NCBI GenBank assembly: GCA_002438345.1
Contig: DJUJ01000003.1
Location: 453-20,126, forward strand
Length of the DNA: 19,674 nucleotides
Direction of reading: 5' to 3'
Source: Paenibacillus sp. UBA6285
Lineage (GTDB): Bacteria; Bacillota; Bacilli; Paenibacillales; Paenibacillaceae
In this document: positions 9,671 through 16,735 of the stretch, in pieces
Numbering within the stretch: the first letter of the stretch is position 1
How the letters are laid out: every line of letters begins with the position of its first letter
Position numbers and translations under genes: made by a program
Notes under the pieces: generated by a model
What the model saw: the letters and a program-made list of their open reading frames with translations, nothing else
Databases searched by the model: none
Told to the model about the DNA's origin: nothing

Positions 9671-9880
9671 TCACCTCGTTTGTTTGATAATCGCGACGCC
9701 AAAAGCTAAATGTTTCCAAAATATATTCTCTACGACTTCAACCTGATGTTCCTCGCCTTCCACTAAAACAAAGACTTCTGTACTTTTCCCTTTGATTGGT
9801 TGATTTGGCTTCTTACGTCTGATTAGCAGATTTAAGCTAACTGGCAGGTTAATGCTGAAGCAATAGCAATTTAAGGGATC
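9671..9880 (-). pseudogene. Startless coding fragment, possible C-terminal remnant of an unknown gene
   Basis: On the reverse strand a frame is open from TAA at 9881-9883 down to a stop at 9671-9673. It gives about 69 codons that look coding, for example STEVFVLVEGEEHQVEVVEN then IFWKHLAFGVAIIKQ. There is no ATG, GTG or TTG in frame, so it cannot be a complete gene; it may be the tail of a deleted one. I do not recognise the family. The coding look (charged, then a short hydrophobic stretch) is the only support. Confidence 0.35.
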
Positions 9881-9987
9881 TTAAAGAATACATCAGGAGA
9901 GATTATTGTTCGAAAGAATGATTTTAACAAAATGAAGGCAATCTATATACGACTGGCTTACTTATATCACTATAACGGAGGAAGCTT

Positions 9988-10459
9988 ATGCCTATTTTTA
10001 AACCTTCCCAAATTGCGCACTTATGAGATAGACGGAGATGCACTGCAGCGGGCAGGAATTAAAGGAATAATACTTGACTGGACAAATACATTAATGAAGA
10101 AGAATGCTGAGTCTGTATCGGATTCGATGAAAACTTGGCTGAAAAACTTTCAGTCCAGATATGCGATAAAGCTGATAATTGTCTCAAATAGCAAACCTCC
10201 GACACAAGAACACGGGCAGGTTAATGAGATTCCAGCTTTGTTCGAAGCGGGTAAACCGAAGAAAAAAGCATTTTTAGCAGCATTGAATATACTTGGAACC
10301 CGTAGAGACGAGACAGCAGTTATTGGTAATGGCATAATTACTGATTTATGGGGCGGAAACCGGTTAGGGATGTACACGATTTTCGTGTCTCCTTCATGGA
10401 CGAAACCTCGGTTTATAGGGGTGGTAAAACGGCTAGTGGTAAAAGTGCTTCGAGTATAG
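9988..10459 (+). pseudogene. YqeG-like HAD-superfamily phosphatase, frameshifted and with altered catalytic residues
   Basis: A textbook ribosome site (ACGGAGGAAGCTT) leads into ATG at 9988, which reads MPIFKPSQIAHL and then hits TGA at 10024. One base over, the frame continues YEIDGDALQRAGIKGIILDW to 10459, which is exactly how YqeG proteins run from their N terminus. The gene is therefore split by a frameshift near 10021 (one base gained or two lost), or by a sequencing error. The shifted frame is also open from 9932, but that start gives an unrelated N terminus. YqeG proteins are about 170-residue IIIA-type HAD phosphatases. The nucleophile motif DLDNT is DWTNT here, losing the second aspartate, and the late GDQLLTDVLGGN motif is GNGIITDLWGGN, losing another acid. 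Even if repaired, normal phosphatase chemistry is doubtful. Confidence 0.7.
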
Positions 10460-10508
10460 ATGCACGTGCTACATAGATATCATTCCGCTAACGGGACACT
10501 ATAGCTCA

Positions 10509-10648
10509 GTGCGCCACGAGGCGCTGTAAATTGATGCTTCTATTTTGAAGCGAAGGGTTACCTCAAACCCTGTCAGGCTAGGATGGCATGCGTCGGATTC
10601 GAGCAAATCCGGGGTGTGAAGCCCATCTAACAATGTACCTGTGAGGTG
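10509..10648 (+). mobile_element. Fragment resembling the 5' end (domain I) of a group II intron
   Basis: The stretch starts with GTGCGCC, the usual 5' end of bacterial group II introns, and folds into a string of perfect small stems: GCGCC/GGCGC (10511-10524), GCTTC/GAAGC (10536-10551), AGGGTT/AACCCT (10554-10571) and CGGATT/AATCCG (10594-10611). From memory this resembles the domain I start of class-B introns of bacilli. Domains II-VI, the reverse transcriptase gene and the 3' end are absent; about 140 bases on, the sequence becomes merA coding sequence. Just before it, CCGctaaCGG (10485-10494) forms a small dyad of the kind seen in interspersed intergenic repeats. The intron call is recognition by pattern only. 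Confidence 0.5.
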
Positions 10649-11119
10649 GGTCCGCAATTTGTGTATGTGGCAGCTTATGAAGGTGGCATCGCGGCAGATA
10701 ATGCAATTGGAGGTTTAGAGCGGAAAGTGAATCTTGAAGCTGTTCCTGGCGTGACATTCACTTCCCCCTCCGTTGCTACCGTAGGACTTACGGAAGAGCA
10801 AGCTATGGCAAAGGGGTATGAAGTTAAAACTTCCGTTCTCCCTTTGGATGTGATAACTAGAGCAATTGTAAATCGCGAAACAACAGGAATTTTTAAAATA
10901 GTGGCTGATTCTAAGTCGTTAAAGGTACTAGGGGTTCATATTGTTGCTGAAAATGCAGGCGACGTCATATACGCGGCGACATTGGTGGTGAAATATGGGC
11001 TGACAGTTCAAGATTTACGGGAAAGCCTTGCGCCATATCTAACGATGGCCGAAGGATTAAAATTTGCCGCTCTTACATTTGATAAGGATGTATCCAAATT
11101 ATCCTGTTGTGCCGGCTAA
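10649..11119 (+). pseudogene. merA: merA C-terminal remnant (mercuric reductase dimerisation domain)
   Basis: This encodes only the last 157 or so residues of a mercury(II) reductase of the Bacillus type, a flavoprotein that reduces Hg2+ to Hg0 in the cytoplasm. Visible landmarks are [20 protein letters not shown], the [20 protein letters not shown] segment, [15 protein letters not shown] with the tyrosine that helps bind mercury, and the C-terminal LSCCAG cysteine pair that delivers the metal. The FAD- and NADPH-binding domains and the redox-active disulfide, some 390 or more residues, are gone. A GTG at 10646 has no proper ribosome site and the frame is closed at 10628, so it is not an independent gene. 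It joins directly to the intron-like fragment upstream, and a terminator follows at 11167. No merR, merB, merP or merT is present. Confidence 0.88.
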
Positions 11120-11166
11120 AGGAATTGAAAGCGTGTAATCCCTGAACTTCCATATTCAAAAGTTGG

Positions 11167-11208
11167 AGCCAGTAGATCCTTAGAGTAAGGATCACTGGCT
11201 TTTTATTT
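11167..11208 (+). terminator. Intrinsic terminator after the merA remnant
   Basis: AGCCAGT-a-GATCCTTA pairs with TAAGGATC-ACTGGCT across a GAG loop. It is a 15-bp stem broken only by one bulged A, followed by TTTTATTT. It sits 48 bases after the merA stop and is probably the original mer operon terminator, now without an operon to end. Confidence 0.88.
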
Positions 11209-11308
11209 ATCGAAAATATACGCTAAGCTATCCTTCAAGTCAGCGGAAACGAAAAAAAGACATCAGTTAAGATGATCTGAAACGCTGCCCTTGAATGGAT
11301 CTCTATAA

Positions 11309-11364
11309 AACAAAAATGTACTCTTTCGTTTTTTTAATTGAAAACGAAAGAGTACATTTTTGTT
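11309..11364. repeat. Perfect 24-bp inverted repeat with 8-base loop
   Basis: The left arm (11309-11332) and right arm (11341-11364) are exact reverse complements around TTTAATTG. The core GTACTCTTTCGTTTT is flanked by an A-tract on the left and a T-tract on the right, the layout of a bidirectional terminator, although the stem is AT-rich. It could equally be the folded remnant of a small mobile element. No gene adjoins it closely on either side. Confidence 0.8.
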
Positions 11365-11371
11365 CGGTTAT

Positions 11372-11395
11372 TCTTAGGAACGTTCGAACCTAAGA
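11372..11395. promoter_or_regulatory. Operator-like dyad
   Basis: TCTTAGG and CCTAAGA are separated by 10 bases, of which GTTCGAAC is part of a nested palindrome. A GGAGGA follows at 11396, like a ribosome site, but the codons after it stop within about 20 triplets. It may be the control region of a lost gene. Confidence 0.35.
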
Positions 11396-12114
11396 GGAGG
11401 ACATTATTGATTTGCTAAGAGTAAACAGCCCACACTTTGACATCAAGATGGGAGCTCTTTGACTCTATGCTTATTTTAATAAAAGAGAGATGAAAATGGC
11501 CAAAGCCCGTTAACTATATAATCAAAAAAGAGAATCGTATAGTGGTGATCGCTTCTCGGTAATCAACCTGGGATAGGTGGCCTATATTAGTATGAAGTTA
11601 TTCGCTTCATTATTTGGAAAAGGATATTTTGAAAGTGCCAAGTAAAGTAGAGGAAGTGGTCACAATCCCTTGTCCAAGCTGAAATTACAGTCGATTATTC
11701 TAATACGTATCGCAAATTCAAAAACTCTATTTTTAAGATATAGGTTCTAGTAGTGAAAAGAAGATTCTTAAGTTCAAGGGAATCAGCAAATATCTGTGTG
11801 GGGACTAATTGGGGACGAAATCCATTATAGGCGTACAAAAGACATCCAAACAGAACCGTACTTGAACGTAGAAAACCTTTATAAATCAAGGTGTTTGTCT
11901 ACTTCAACTAATGCCAGCCAACTGACCTATGTTCCCGCATACAACACATGTATTTTAGTGACTATTAAATTTTTTGACCACCACTTGACCACGAACACTG
12001 CGGACGCATTATTTGTAACTGGACATATAGGACTAATTTTTCCTGAATTGCGGACTTGAAATTGAAGAAAAGATCCAAAAAACACATAAAACTCATCTAA
12101 TGTTATGGGCGGCA
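11396..12114. other. Gene-poor degraded stretch
   Basis: No credible gene is seen. After the GGAGGA at 11396 a possible TTG-initiated peptide stops within 20 codons. At 11591 a short frame (MKLFASLFGKGYFESAK) stops, and the next frame reads on briefly (VPSKVEEVVTIPCPS), which might be a frameshifted remnant. Frames at 11796-12059 and 11927-12115 are longer, but their composition is unlike protein and they lack ribosome sites. Two pairs of 11-base-spaced repeats lie here: TGGGGAC at 11799 and 11810, and TTGACCAC at 11974 and 11985. Confidence 0.5.
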
Positions 12115-12182
12115 TGATGTAATATAGGCTGTAAAGCCTGTAACATCAAGGGTTTCCCGCAAGGGAAACGCCGTTTGACCAC
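12115..12182. repeat. Nested dyads and a third TTGACCAC copy, attachment-site-like
   Basis: TGATGT...AGGC-tgtaaa-GCCT...ACATCA (12115-12148) is a long broken inverted repeat. Next to it GTTTCCC-GCAA-GGGAAAC (12152-12169) is a perfect 7-bp hairpin with a GNRA-type loop. A third TTGACCAC follows at 12175. The mix of dyads and iterated octamers resembles the flank of a recombinase target, but no integrase gene is present. Confidence 0.4.
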
Positions 12183-12208
12183 ATATTGAATACATTGTGT
12201 AAAATTAA

Positions 12209-12254
12209 AGACTTCTCGTGAGTTCGTTGAGCTTACGGGAGGTCTCATTTTTTT
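12209..12254 (+). terminator. Intrinsic terminator, forward orientation
   Basis: AGACTTCTCGTGAG pairs with CTTACGGGAGGTCT through 14 positions, counting G-U pairs, around a 9-base loop, and seven T residues follow. It points away from the degraded region, yet no forward gene precedes it, so it probably ended a gene that has since been lost. It also keeps forward transcripts from running antisense into the regulator at 12332-14578. Confidence 0.78.
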
Positions 12255-12331
12255 CATAATGATTTAATGTTGGAGAGGCCCATGCAATTGCGCATGGACC
12301 TATTTGATTTAGTATTGTGCTGATTTTAATC

Positions 12332-14578
12332 TCAAACATTTATCTTTTTTCTATAATCGCTCGGGGTTATACCAGTACTATTCTTAAATAAACGATAAAA
12401 ATACGAACTACTAGTAAATCCAGTTTTTTCGGCGATATCAACAATGGTGTAATCAGAAGTCTCCAGCAGCTCTTTGGCTTTATTCAACCGCATTTCACTA
12501 ATTTTATCAGATAGTGCTTTTGTGGTTAATTGTTTATATAGCCGGCTGAAATAAATTGGAGACATCGATAACTCGTCTGCAATTGAATTTAAGCACAGGT
12601 TGGAATTGCTATAATCTCGCTCAATAATTTGATGTACTTTTCTAATGAGATCTTCTTGTTTTGTACTTCGTTTCTCTTCGAGTTTTTGACTTATTTCTTC
12701 AAATATCTTGAAATACGGCGTGTTGATTTCTTCCATGGTTTCAACATGATTGGGGAGTAAGAACGTTGTATCGAATTCGGGTAATGTTAAAATCGCATTG
12801 TTCTTTTTTAATGCCCGTAAGACGTTATTAACGGTAAGTGCTAAATGCGATATGACAAGTTGAACCACGGTAAAAGAATATTCTGATATTTCTCCTACGA
12901 TATCGATATAGATGCTCCGTGCCTTATCCACATTTCCTGACATCAAAGATTCAATGAACTGTTTTTCTTTGTGAACGGGAAATATGTACTCTTTGGATTT
13001 TAAGTCCATAATATCATCGGAAAAGAGGATACTGCCGTGTCCTTTGAATAATCGATGGTAAGAAGCCTCAAGTACTTGTTTGTAGACTAAAATGCATTGC
13101 TCGATGGATTCCTTCACAGGACTAAAGGTAATCGAAATGGATAATTTTAAATGTTTGGTGATTGACAACTGCATAAGCTCCGCCATTTCTATCAGCGAAT
13201 CCCGTTCCATATTATAAAGCGGATCATGGAAGTTGAGTATAAGTATAAGACTATCATCCCCCAGATCAATGGCTTCGATTTGAAAGATCGGCGAGGCAAC
13301 TTCTGTACTAACGTTCATTATGCCGTATTTGAGCAATTTAATATCATCTTTGTATTTCTCGAGAACCGACGGGAACTGATCAATCCTTATTAAAACAATC
13401 AGTGATTTACTATTAACCATTAGCTCTGAATTGAAGTATTTCAATTTTTGTTGCAACACCTCAGCATTATTCGTTTCTCTACTCAAAATCGTATTTCTAA
13501 GGAAATCCTGCTTGAGAATATGTTGATGATTACGTTTTTCTGTTTCCAGGGTTTTGAACTTGCGTATGACTTTGTCAATCGGGCGATATACACCATGGGA
13601 TAAAGTTAACGAAATCAACAATCCTAAGAGAAGAATGCCAATACAGATAATGAGTATTCGATACCTCATTACAATTATTTCTTGATTGATATTGCTATAA
13701 GGGGTAATTCGAACATATTTCCAGCCTAATGAATCGGGTGAAGTAAACGTTATTAAAGATTTAACTCCATCTACAGTGTCTACAAAATATGTAGATTCTG
13801 AAGTATCCTGAATAATTTTCTGTATATAGGTTTTATCAGATAGATCAGTTAGCATCGCTTGCTTGTCATTACTGGAATATAATATTCCATCCTGATTAAT
13901 GATAAACGTGTTATTCTCCGATATCTCTTTCTCCGATGGATCCATTCGCAGGCCTAACCAAGATGCAGAGATATTGACAACGACAGCTGCATTTAAATCG
14001 TTATTATCATCAATGATGCTATAACATAAGTAAGTGTAGCTTGATACTGGAGTGGTCTGAGTCAAACCGATTTTATAGGTTCTGGGAATCGGTTGAAAGG
14101 GGCGATGTTCTTTGAATTTCTTAAAAAGGTCTAGAATTCCATCATCATCAAGTTTGGACTTCGGTTGAATTCCGCTTCGTGAATTATTGGAACTAATATA
14201 GAACTGATTGGATTTCGCATTATATACATAAATGGATTCAATGAATGGTAAGGATGCGCGATAGTTATCGAGTTGTTGCTGTGCAAAAATGGTGTCATAG
14301 ATATTCAAGTCCGAATAATACAACAATTTGGATACCGCAGGGTCAGTGTAAATCTGGGAGGACAGTGAGGTAACAGTCTCTGTCATATTAGATAATTCTG
14401 TTTTAATTTGATTCAGACTATTAGAATCGGAACGATAAACTTGTTTAAGTGCGATGCTTACGAAGTTCATATATAGAATAGTTGAAGTAATCAAAAGTGT
14501 AATAATAACACATACGATAGAGCCAAAGAGTATTCGGATATAAAATTTTTTATGCTCTCTAGACCACTGTTTCATCAT
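12332..14578 (-). CDS. Membrane-anchored dCache/AraC-family transcriptional regulator
   Basis: This is a 748-residue protein of the YesN/LplR kind. A membrane helix at residues about 12-36 and another at about 302-330 enclose a 265-residue extracellular sensor domain. A cytoplasmic middle follows, and the AraC-type double HTH occupies about 640-745 (SIADELSMSPIYFSRLYKQL, then DIAEKTGFTSSSYFYRLFKN, ending TGITPSDYRKK). Read on its own strand, AAAGGGG lies 9 bases before the first ATG (14578), and a good promoter lies further up. It is divergent from the ABC permease genes and most likely senses their sugar outside the cell and activates them. It is complete and only distantly related to the pair at 3-6905, with a longer sensor. 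The ligand cannot be read from the sequence. Confidence 0.94.
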   Translation of the reverse strand: MMKQWSREHKKFYIRILFGSIVCVIITLLITSTILYMNFVSIALKQVYRSDSNSLNQIKTELSNMTETVTSLSSQIYTDPAVSKLLYYSDLNIYDTIFAQQQLDNYRASLPFIESIYVYNAKSNQFYISSNNSRSGIQPKSKLDDDGILDLFKKFKEHRPFQPIPRTYKIGLTQTTPVSSYTYLCYSIIDDNNDLNAAVVVNISASWLGLRMDPSEKEISENNTFIINQDGILYSSNDKQAMLTDLSDKTYIQKIIQDTSESTYFVDTVDGVKSLITFTSPDSLGWKYVRITPYSNINQEIIVMRYRILIICIGILLLGLLISLTLSHGVYRPIDKVIRKFKTLETEKRNHQHILKQDFLRNTILSRETNNAEVLQQKLKYFNSELMVNSKSLIVLIRIDQFPSVLEKYKDDIKLLKYGIMNVSTEVASPIFQIEAIDLGDDSLILILNFHDPLYNMERDSLIEMAELMQLSITKHLKLSISITFSPVKESIEQCILVYKQVLEASYHRLFKGHGSILFSDDIMDLKSKEYIFPVHKEKQFIESLMSGNVDKARSIYIDIVGEISEYSFTVVQLVISHLALTVNNVLRALKKNNAILTLPEFDTTFLLPNHVETMEEINTPYFKIFEEISQKLEEKRSTKQEDLIRKVHQIIERDYSNSNLCLNSIADELSMSPIYFSRLYKQLTTKALSDKISEMRLNKAKELLETSDYTIVDIAEKTGFTSSSYFYRLFKNSTGITPSDYRKKINV

Positions 14579-14607
14579 TTCATGAAACCCCTTTCATCAC
14601 TAGTCTG

Positions 14608-14636
14608 AGTATAATTCATCAGTTTGGTGCTTTCAA
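14608..14636 (-). promoter_or_regulatory. Sigma-A-type promoter for the divergent regulator
   Basis: On the reverse strand TTGAAA (14636-14631) and TATACT (14613-14608) are exactly 17 bases apart, close to the consensus, and lie about 30 bases before the regulator's start codon. Confidence 0.7.
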
Positions 14637-14676
14637 TCAAATTCGTAATTCAACAGCCAAAATTAGGTTAAATGTA

Positions 14677-14755
14677 GTGAAAATTCACAAAAGTACAGAA
14701 AGTTCATACTTCACAAGTACCGAGATTACAGCAATGTGTGTCATTGTACAGTACA
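14677..14755. promoter_or_regulatory. Candidate operator region between regulator and ABC operon
   Basis: A direct repeat TTCACAAAAGTAC (14684-14696) and TTCACAAGTAC (14710-14720) lies 26 bases apart start to start. AraC-type proteins bind such tandem direct repeats. There are also two dyads, GTGAAaaTTCAC (14677-14688) and TGTACaGTACA (14745-14755). I could not see a convincing -35/-10 pair for the forward operon, which fits a promoter that needs an activator. Confidence 0.45.
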
Positions 14756-14826
14756 TTATCGAATCCGCTTCTTCTATGATTTGGAAGTAAGATTCACGAG
14801 AAATTCTATTCAGGAGGAGGTCAGTC

Positions 14827-15750
14827 ATGTTTAAGAAGAAAGGTTTTTTATATGAATTAAATAAGAATAAAATCATGTTTTTGATGATAGCACCGACACT
14901 GCTTTTTTTCTTAATTAATTCCTATTTTCCAATGGTCGGCGTCTATTATGCATTCACAAGTTATGATTTTGCAGGTGGTTTATTTGGAAGTCCGTTTGTA
15001 GGATTAGACAATTTTAAATTTTTAACTCAATCTGGAATTCTGTTGAAGTTGACAATCAATACGCTTGGATACAACGTGGTGTTTATCATATTAGGTAACG
15101 TGGTATCTATAGGGGCAGCAATCCTATTAAGTCAAGTCCGAGGTAAGTTATTTAAAAAATTATCACAATCCATTATGTTTCTACCCTACTTCGTTTCGTT
15201 TGTTCTGATTAGTGTTTTAGCGTTTAACATGTTTAATGCTGATTCCGGTTTTGTTAATCAGTTACTAAAATCGTTCGGATTCAATCCAGTAGACATATAC
15301 AATACACCATGGCTCTGGCCAATTCTGATTACAGTATTTTATTTATGGAAAAATTTAGGATATTCTATGGTGATTTATCTTGCATCCATCATGGGAATCA
15401 GCGATGAGTATTACGAAGCTGCCAAAATTGATGGTGCAAATATTTTTCAGCGAATCTGGCATATTACCATACCTATGCTGAAGGCAACATTTATCATTCT
15501 GCTCTTATTTGCACTCGGAAGTATTATGAAAGGTCAATTCGATCTGTTCTATCAGCTTGTCGGGAACAACGGAGTGCTCTTCAACGTTACGGATATTGTC
15601 GATACTTACGTTTATCGATCTTTGAAAGTTAATTTTGATATTGGTATGGCCACTGCTGCCGGCTTGTATCAGTCTATCTTCGGATTTGTAATGATTATGA
15701 CAGTGAATTATATCATCAAGAAAATTAATGATGATTATGCATTGTTCTAA
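14827..15750 (+). CDS. Sugar ABC transporter permease (LplB type, first subunit)
   Basis: This is a 307-residue inner-membrane subunit of a carbohydrate importer with six membrane segments. The EAA loop that contacts the ATPase is plain: EAAKIDGANIFQRIWHITIP. The N terminus (Asn-rich, then PTLLFFLINSYFPMVGVYYAF) is typical of LplB-like permeases of polysaccharide uptake systems. AGGAGGAGG lies 7 bases before the ATG. It pairs with the permease 20 bases downstream and the binding lipoprotein after it. No ATPase gene is in the operon; in this family a shared MsmX-type ATPase encoded elsewhere usually serves. It is divergent from the regulator at 12332-14578. Confidence 0.93.
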   Translation: MFKKKGFLYELNKNKIMFLMIAPTLLFFLINSYFPMVGVYYAFTSYDFAGGLFGSPFVGLDNFKFLTQSGILLKLTINTLGYNVVFIILGNVVSIGAAILLSQVRGKLFKKLSQSIMFLPYFVSFVLISVLAFNMFNADSGFVNQLLKSFGFNPVDIYNTPWLWPILITVFYLWKNLGYSMVIYLASIMGISDEYYEAAKIDGANIFQRIWHITIPMLKATFIILLLFALGSIMKGQFDLFYQLVGNNGVLFNVTDIVDTYVYRSLKVNFDIGMATAAGLYQSIFGFVMIMTVNYIIKKINDDYALF

Positions 15751-15770
15751 AATAGGGAGGAGGGATTACA

Positions 15771-16661
15771 TTGGATGACAACATTCTAAGTTCTAGAGTT
15801 TTCCGCATGATGGCTTACCTGATCATTACAATTTCTTCGTTGATCTGTCTCTTTCCTTTCATTCTGATCATTTCAGGCTCATTGACAGCCAATGAATCCA
15901 TTATTCGCGACGGTTTTCACTTGATTCCTAAAGTGTTCTCACTGGAAGGTTATCAAATGGTGTTTACCTTTCCAACTCAGCTAATCAAGGCTTATGGTGT
16001 TACGATTTTTGTAACTGTGGTTGGAACGCTGGTGGGATTGTTTCTTATTACGATGGCAGGTTATGTTCTGCAGAGGAAAGATTTCAAGTATCGCAATCAA
16101 ATGGCCTTCTTCATTTATTTCACAACGCTATTTGGAGGGGGGCTTGTGCCCTGGTACATCATGCTGACTACATACTTTGGGCTGGCAGACACCTATGCCG
16201 TACTGATATTACCTGGTCTTATGACACCTTTTCTCATTATTTTAATGAAAAACTTTATCAAATCTGCGATTCCGGAAGAATTATTCGAATCAGCCAAAAT
16301 CGATGGCGCGAACGACTTTAGGATCTACTACAGTGTCGTGCTGAAGCTTGCTATGCCTGGCATAGCGACTGTCGGTCTGTTCCTTGCTCTGACGTACTGG
16401 AACGACTGGTTCATGTCTTCCTTGTTCATTAATGACGCTAACATGTATCAGCTTCAATACTATTTGTATAACACGATCAATACCATGATGTTCGTTTCTC
16501 AAATGGCCACTGGAACTGGGGTAACCCTAGGGCGCGAAATTCCGACAGAATCGACCAAGATGGCGATGGCGATCGTCGTTACAGGACCAATTATTTTCTT
16601 ATATCCGTTCGTGCAGCGATATTTTGTGAAGGGATTAACGATTGGTGCGGTGAAGGGTTAG
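15771..16661 (+). CDS. Sugar ABC transporter permease (YtcP/LplC type, second subunit)
   Basis: This is a 296-residue partner permease with six membrane segments and the EAA loop ESAKIDGANDFRIYYSVVLK. It ends in the common YPFVQRYFVKGLTIGAVKG tail of this family. The start is TTG at 15771, chosen because GGGAGGAGGG lies 6 bases before it; the next in-frame ATG (about 15808) would cut into the first membrane helix and lacks a ribosome site. It lies 20 bases after the first permease and should form a heterodimer with it. Confidence 0.92.
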   Translation: MDDNILSSRVFRMMAYLIITISSLICLFPFILIISGSLTANESIIRDGFHLIPKVFSLEGYQMVFTFPTQLIKAYGVTIFVTVVGTLVGLFLITMAGYVLQRKDFKYRNQMAFFIYFTTLFGGGLVPWYIMLTTYFGLADTYAVLILPGLMTPFLIILMKNFIKSAIPEELFESAKIDGANDFRIYYSVVLKLAMPGIATVGLFLALTYWNDWFMSSLFINDANMYQLQYYLYNTINTMMFVSQMATGTGVTLGREIPTESTKMAMAIVVTGPIIFLYPFVQRYFVKGLTIGAVKG

Positions 16662-16704
16662 TACCGAAAGCAAACGAAAGAAACTCGTATGCGATCGGCT
16701 GACA

Positions 16705-16710
16705 TATAAT
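16705..16710 (+). promoter_or_regulatory. Perfect -10 box in the gap before the binding-protein gene
   Basis: TATAAT stands 25 bases before the substrate-binding protein start, inside the 74-base gap, which is long for this operon. No good -35 box is seen 17 or 18 bases upstream, so an internal promoter raising binding-protein output is only possible. Confidence 0.25.
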
Positions 16711-16735
16711 TTTTCAATATAAGGGGAGGGTTAGT

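Noticed and set aside
9932..9987. Start of the HAD gene at ATG 9932
   Set aside because: The resulting N terminus is unlike YqeG proteins and has no ribosome site, whereas ATG 9988 has both a perfect site and a matching N terminus in the other frame.
10460..10645. Riboswitch or T-box upstream of the merA remnant
   Set aside because: Several stems are present but no T-box sequence, known riboswitch core or terminator switch; the GTGCG start and stem order fit an intron better.
11120..11140. Catabolite-responsive (cre) site at TGAAAGCGTG
   Set aside because: The second half does not match the consensus and it lies after a pseudogene, not before a promoter.
11411..11461. Short peptide from a TTG after GGAGGA (LLRVNSPHFDIKMGAL)
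   Set aside because: About 17 codons only, weak start and no recognisable family; kept as a note in the gene-poor stretch.
11796..12059. 87-codon forward open frame
   Set aside because: No ribosome site and amino-acid make-up unlike a protein; it overlaps repeats and looks like a chance opening.
11927..12115. Reverse-strand frame as an integrase tail
   Set aside because: VVKWWSK faintly recalls integrase ends, but no recombinase catalytic motif is present upstream on that strand.
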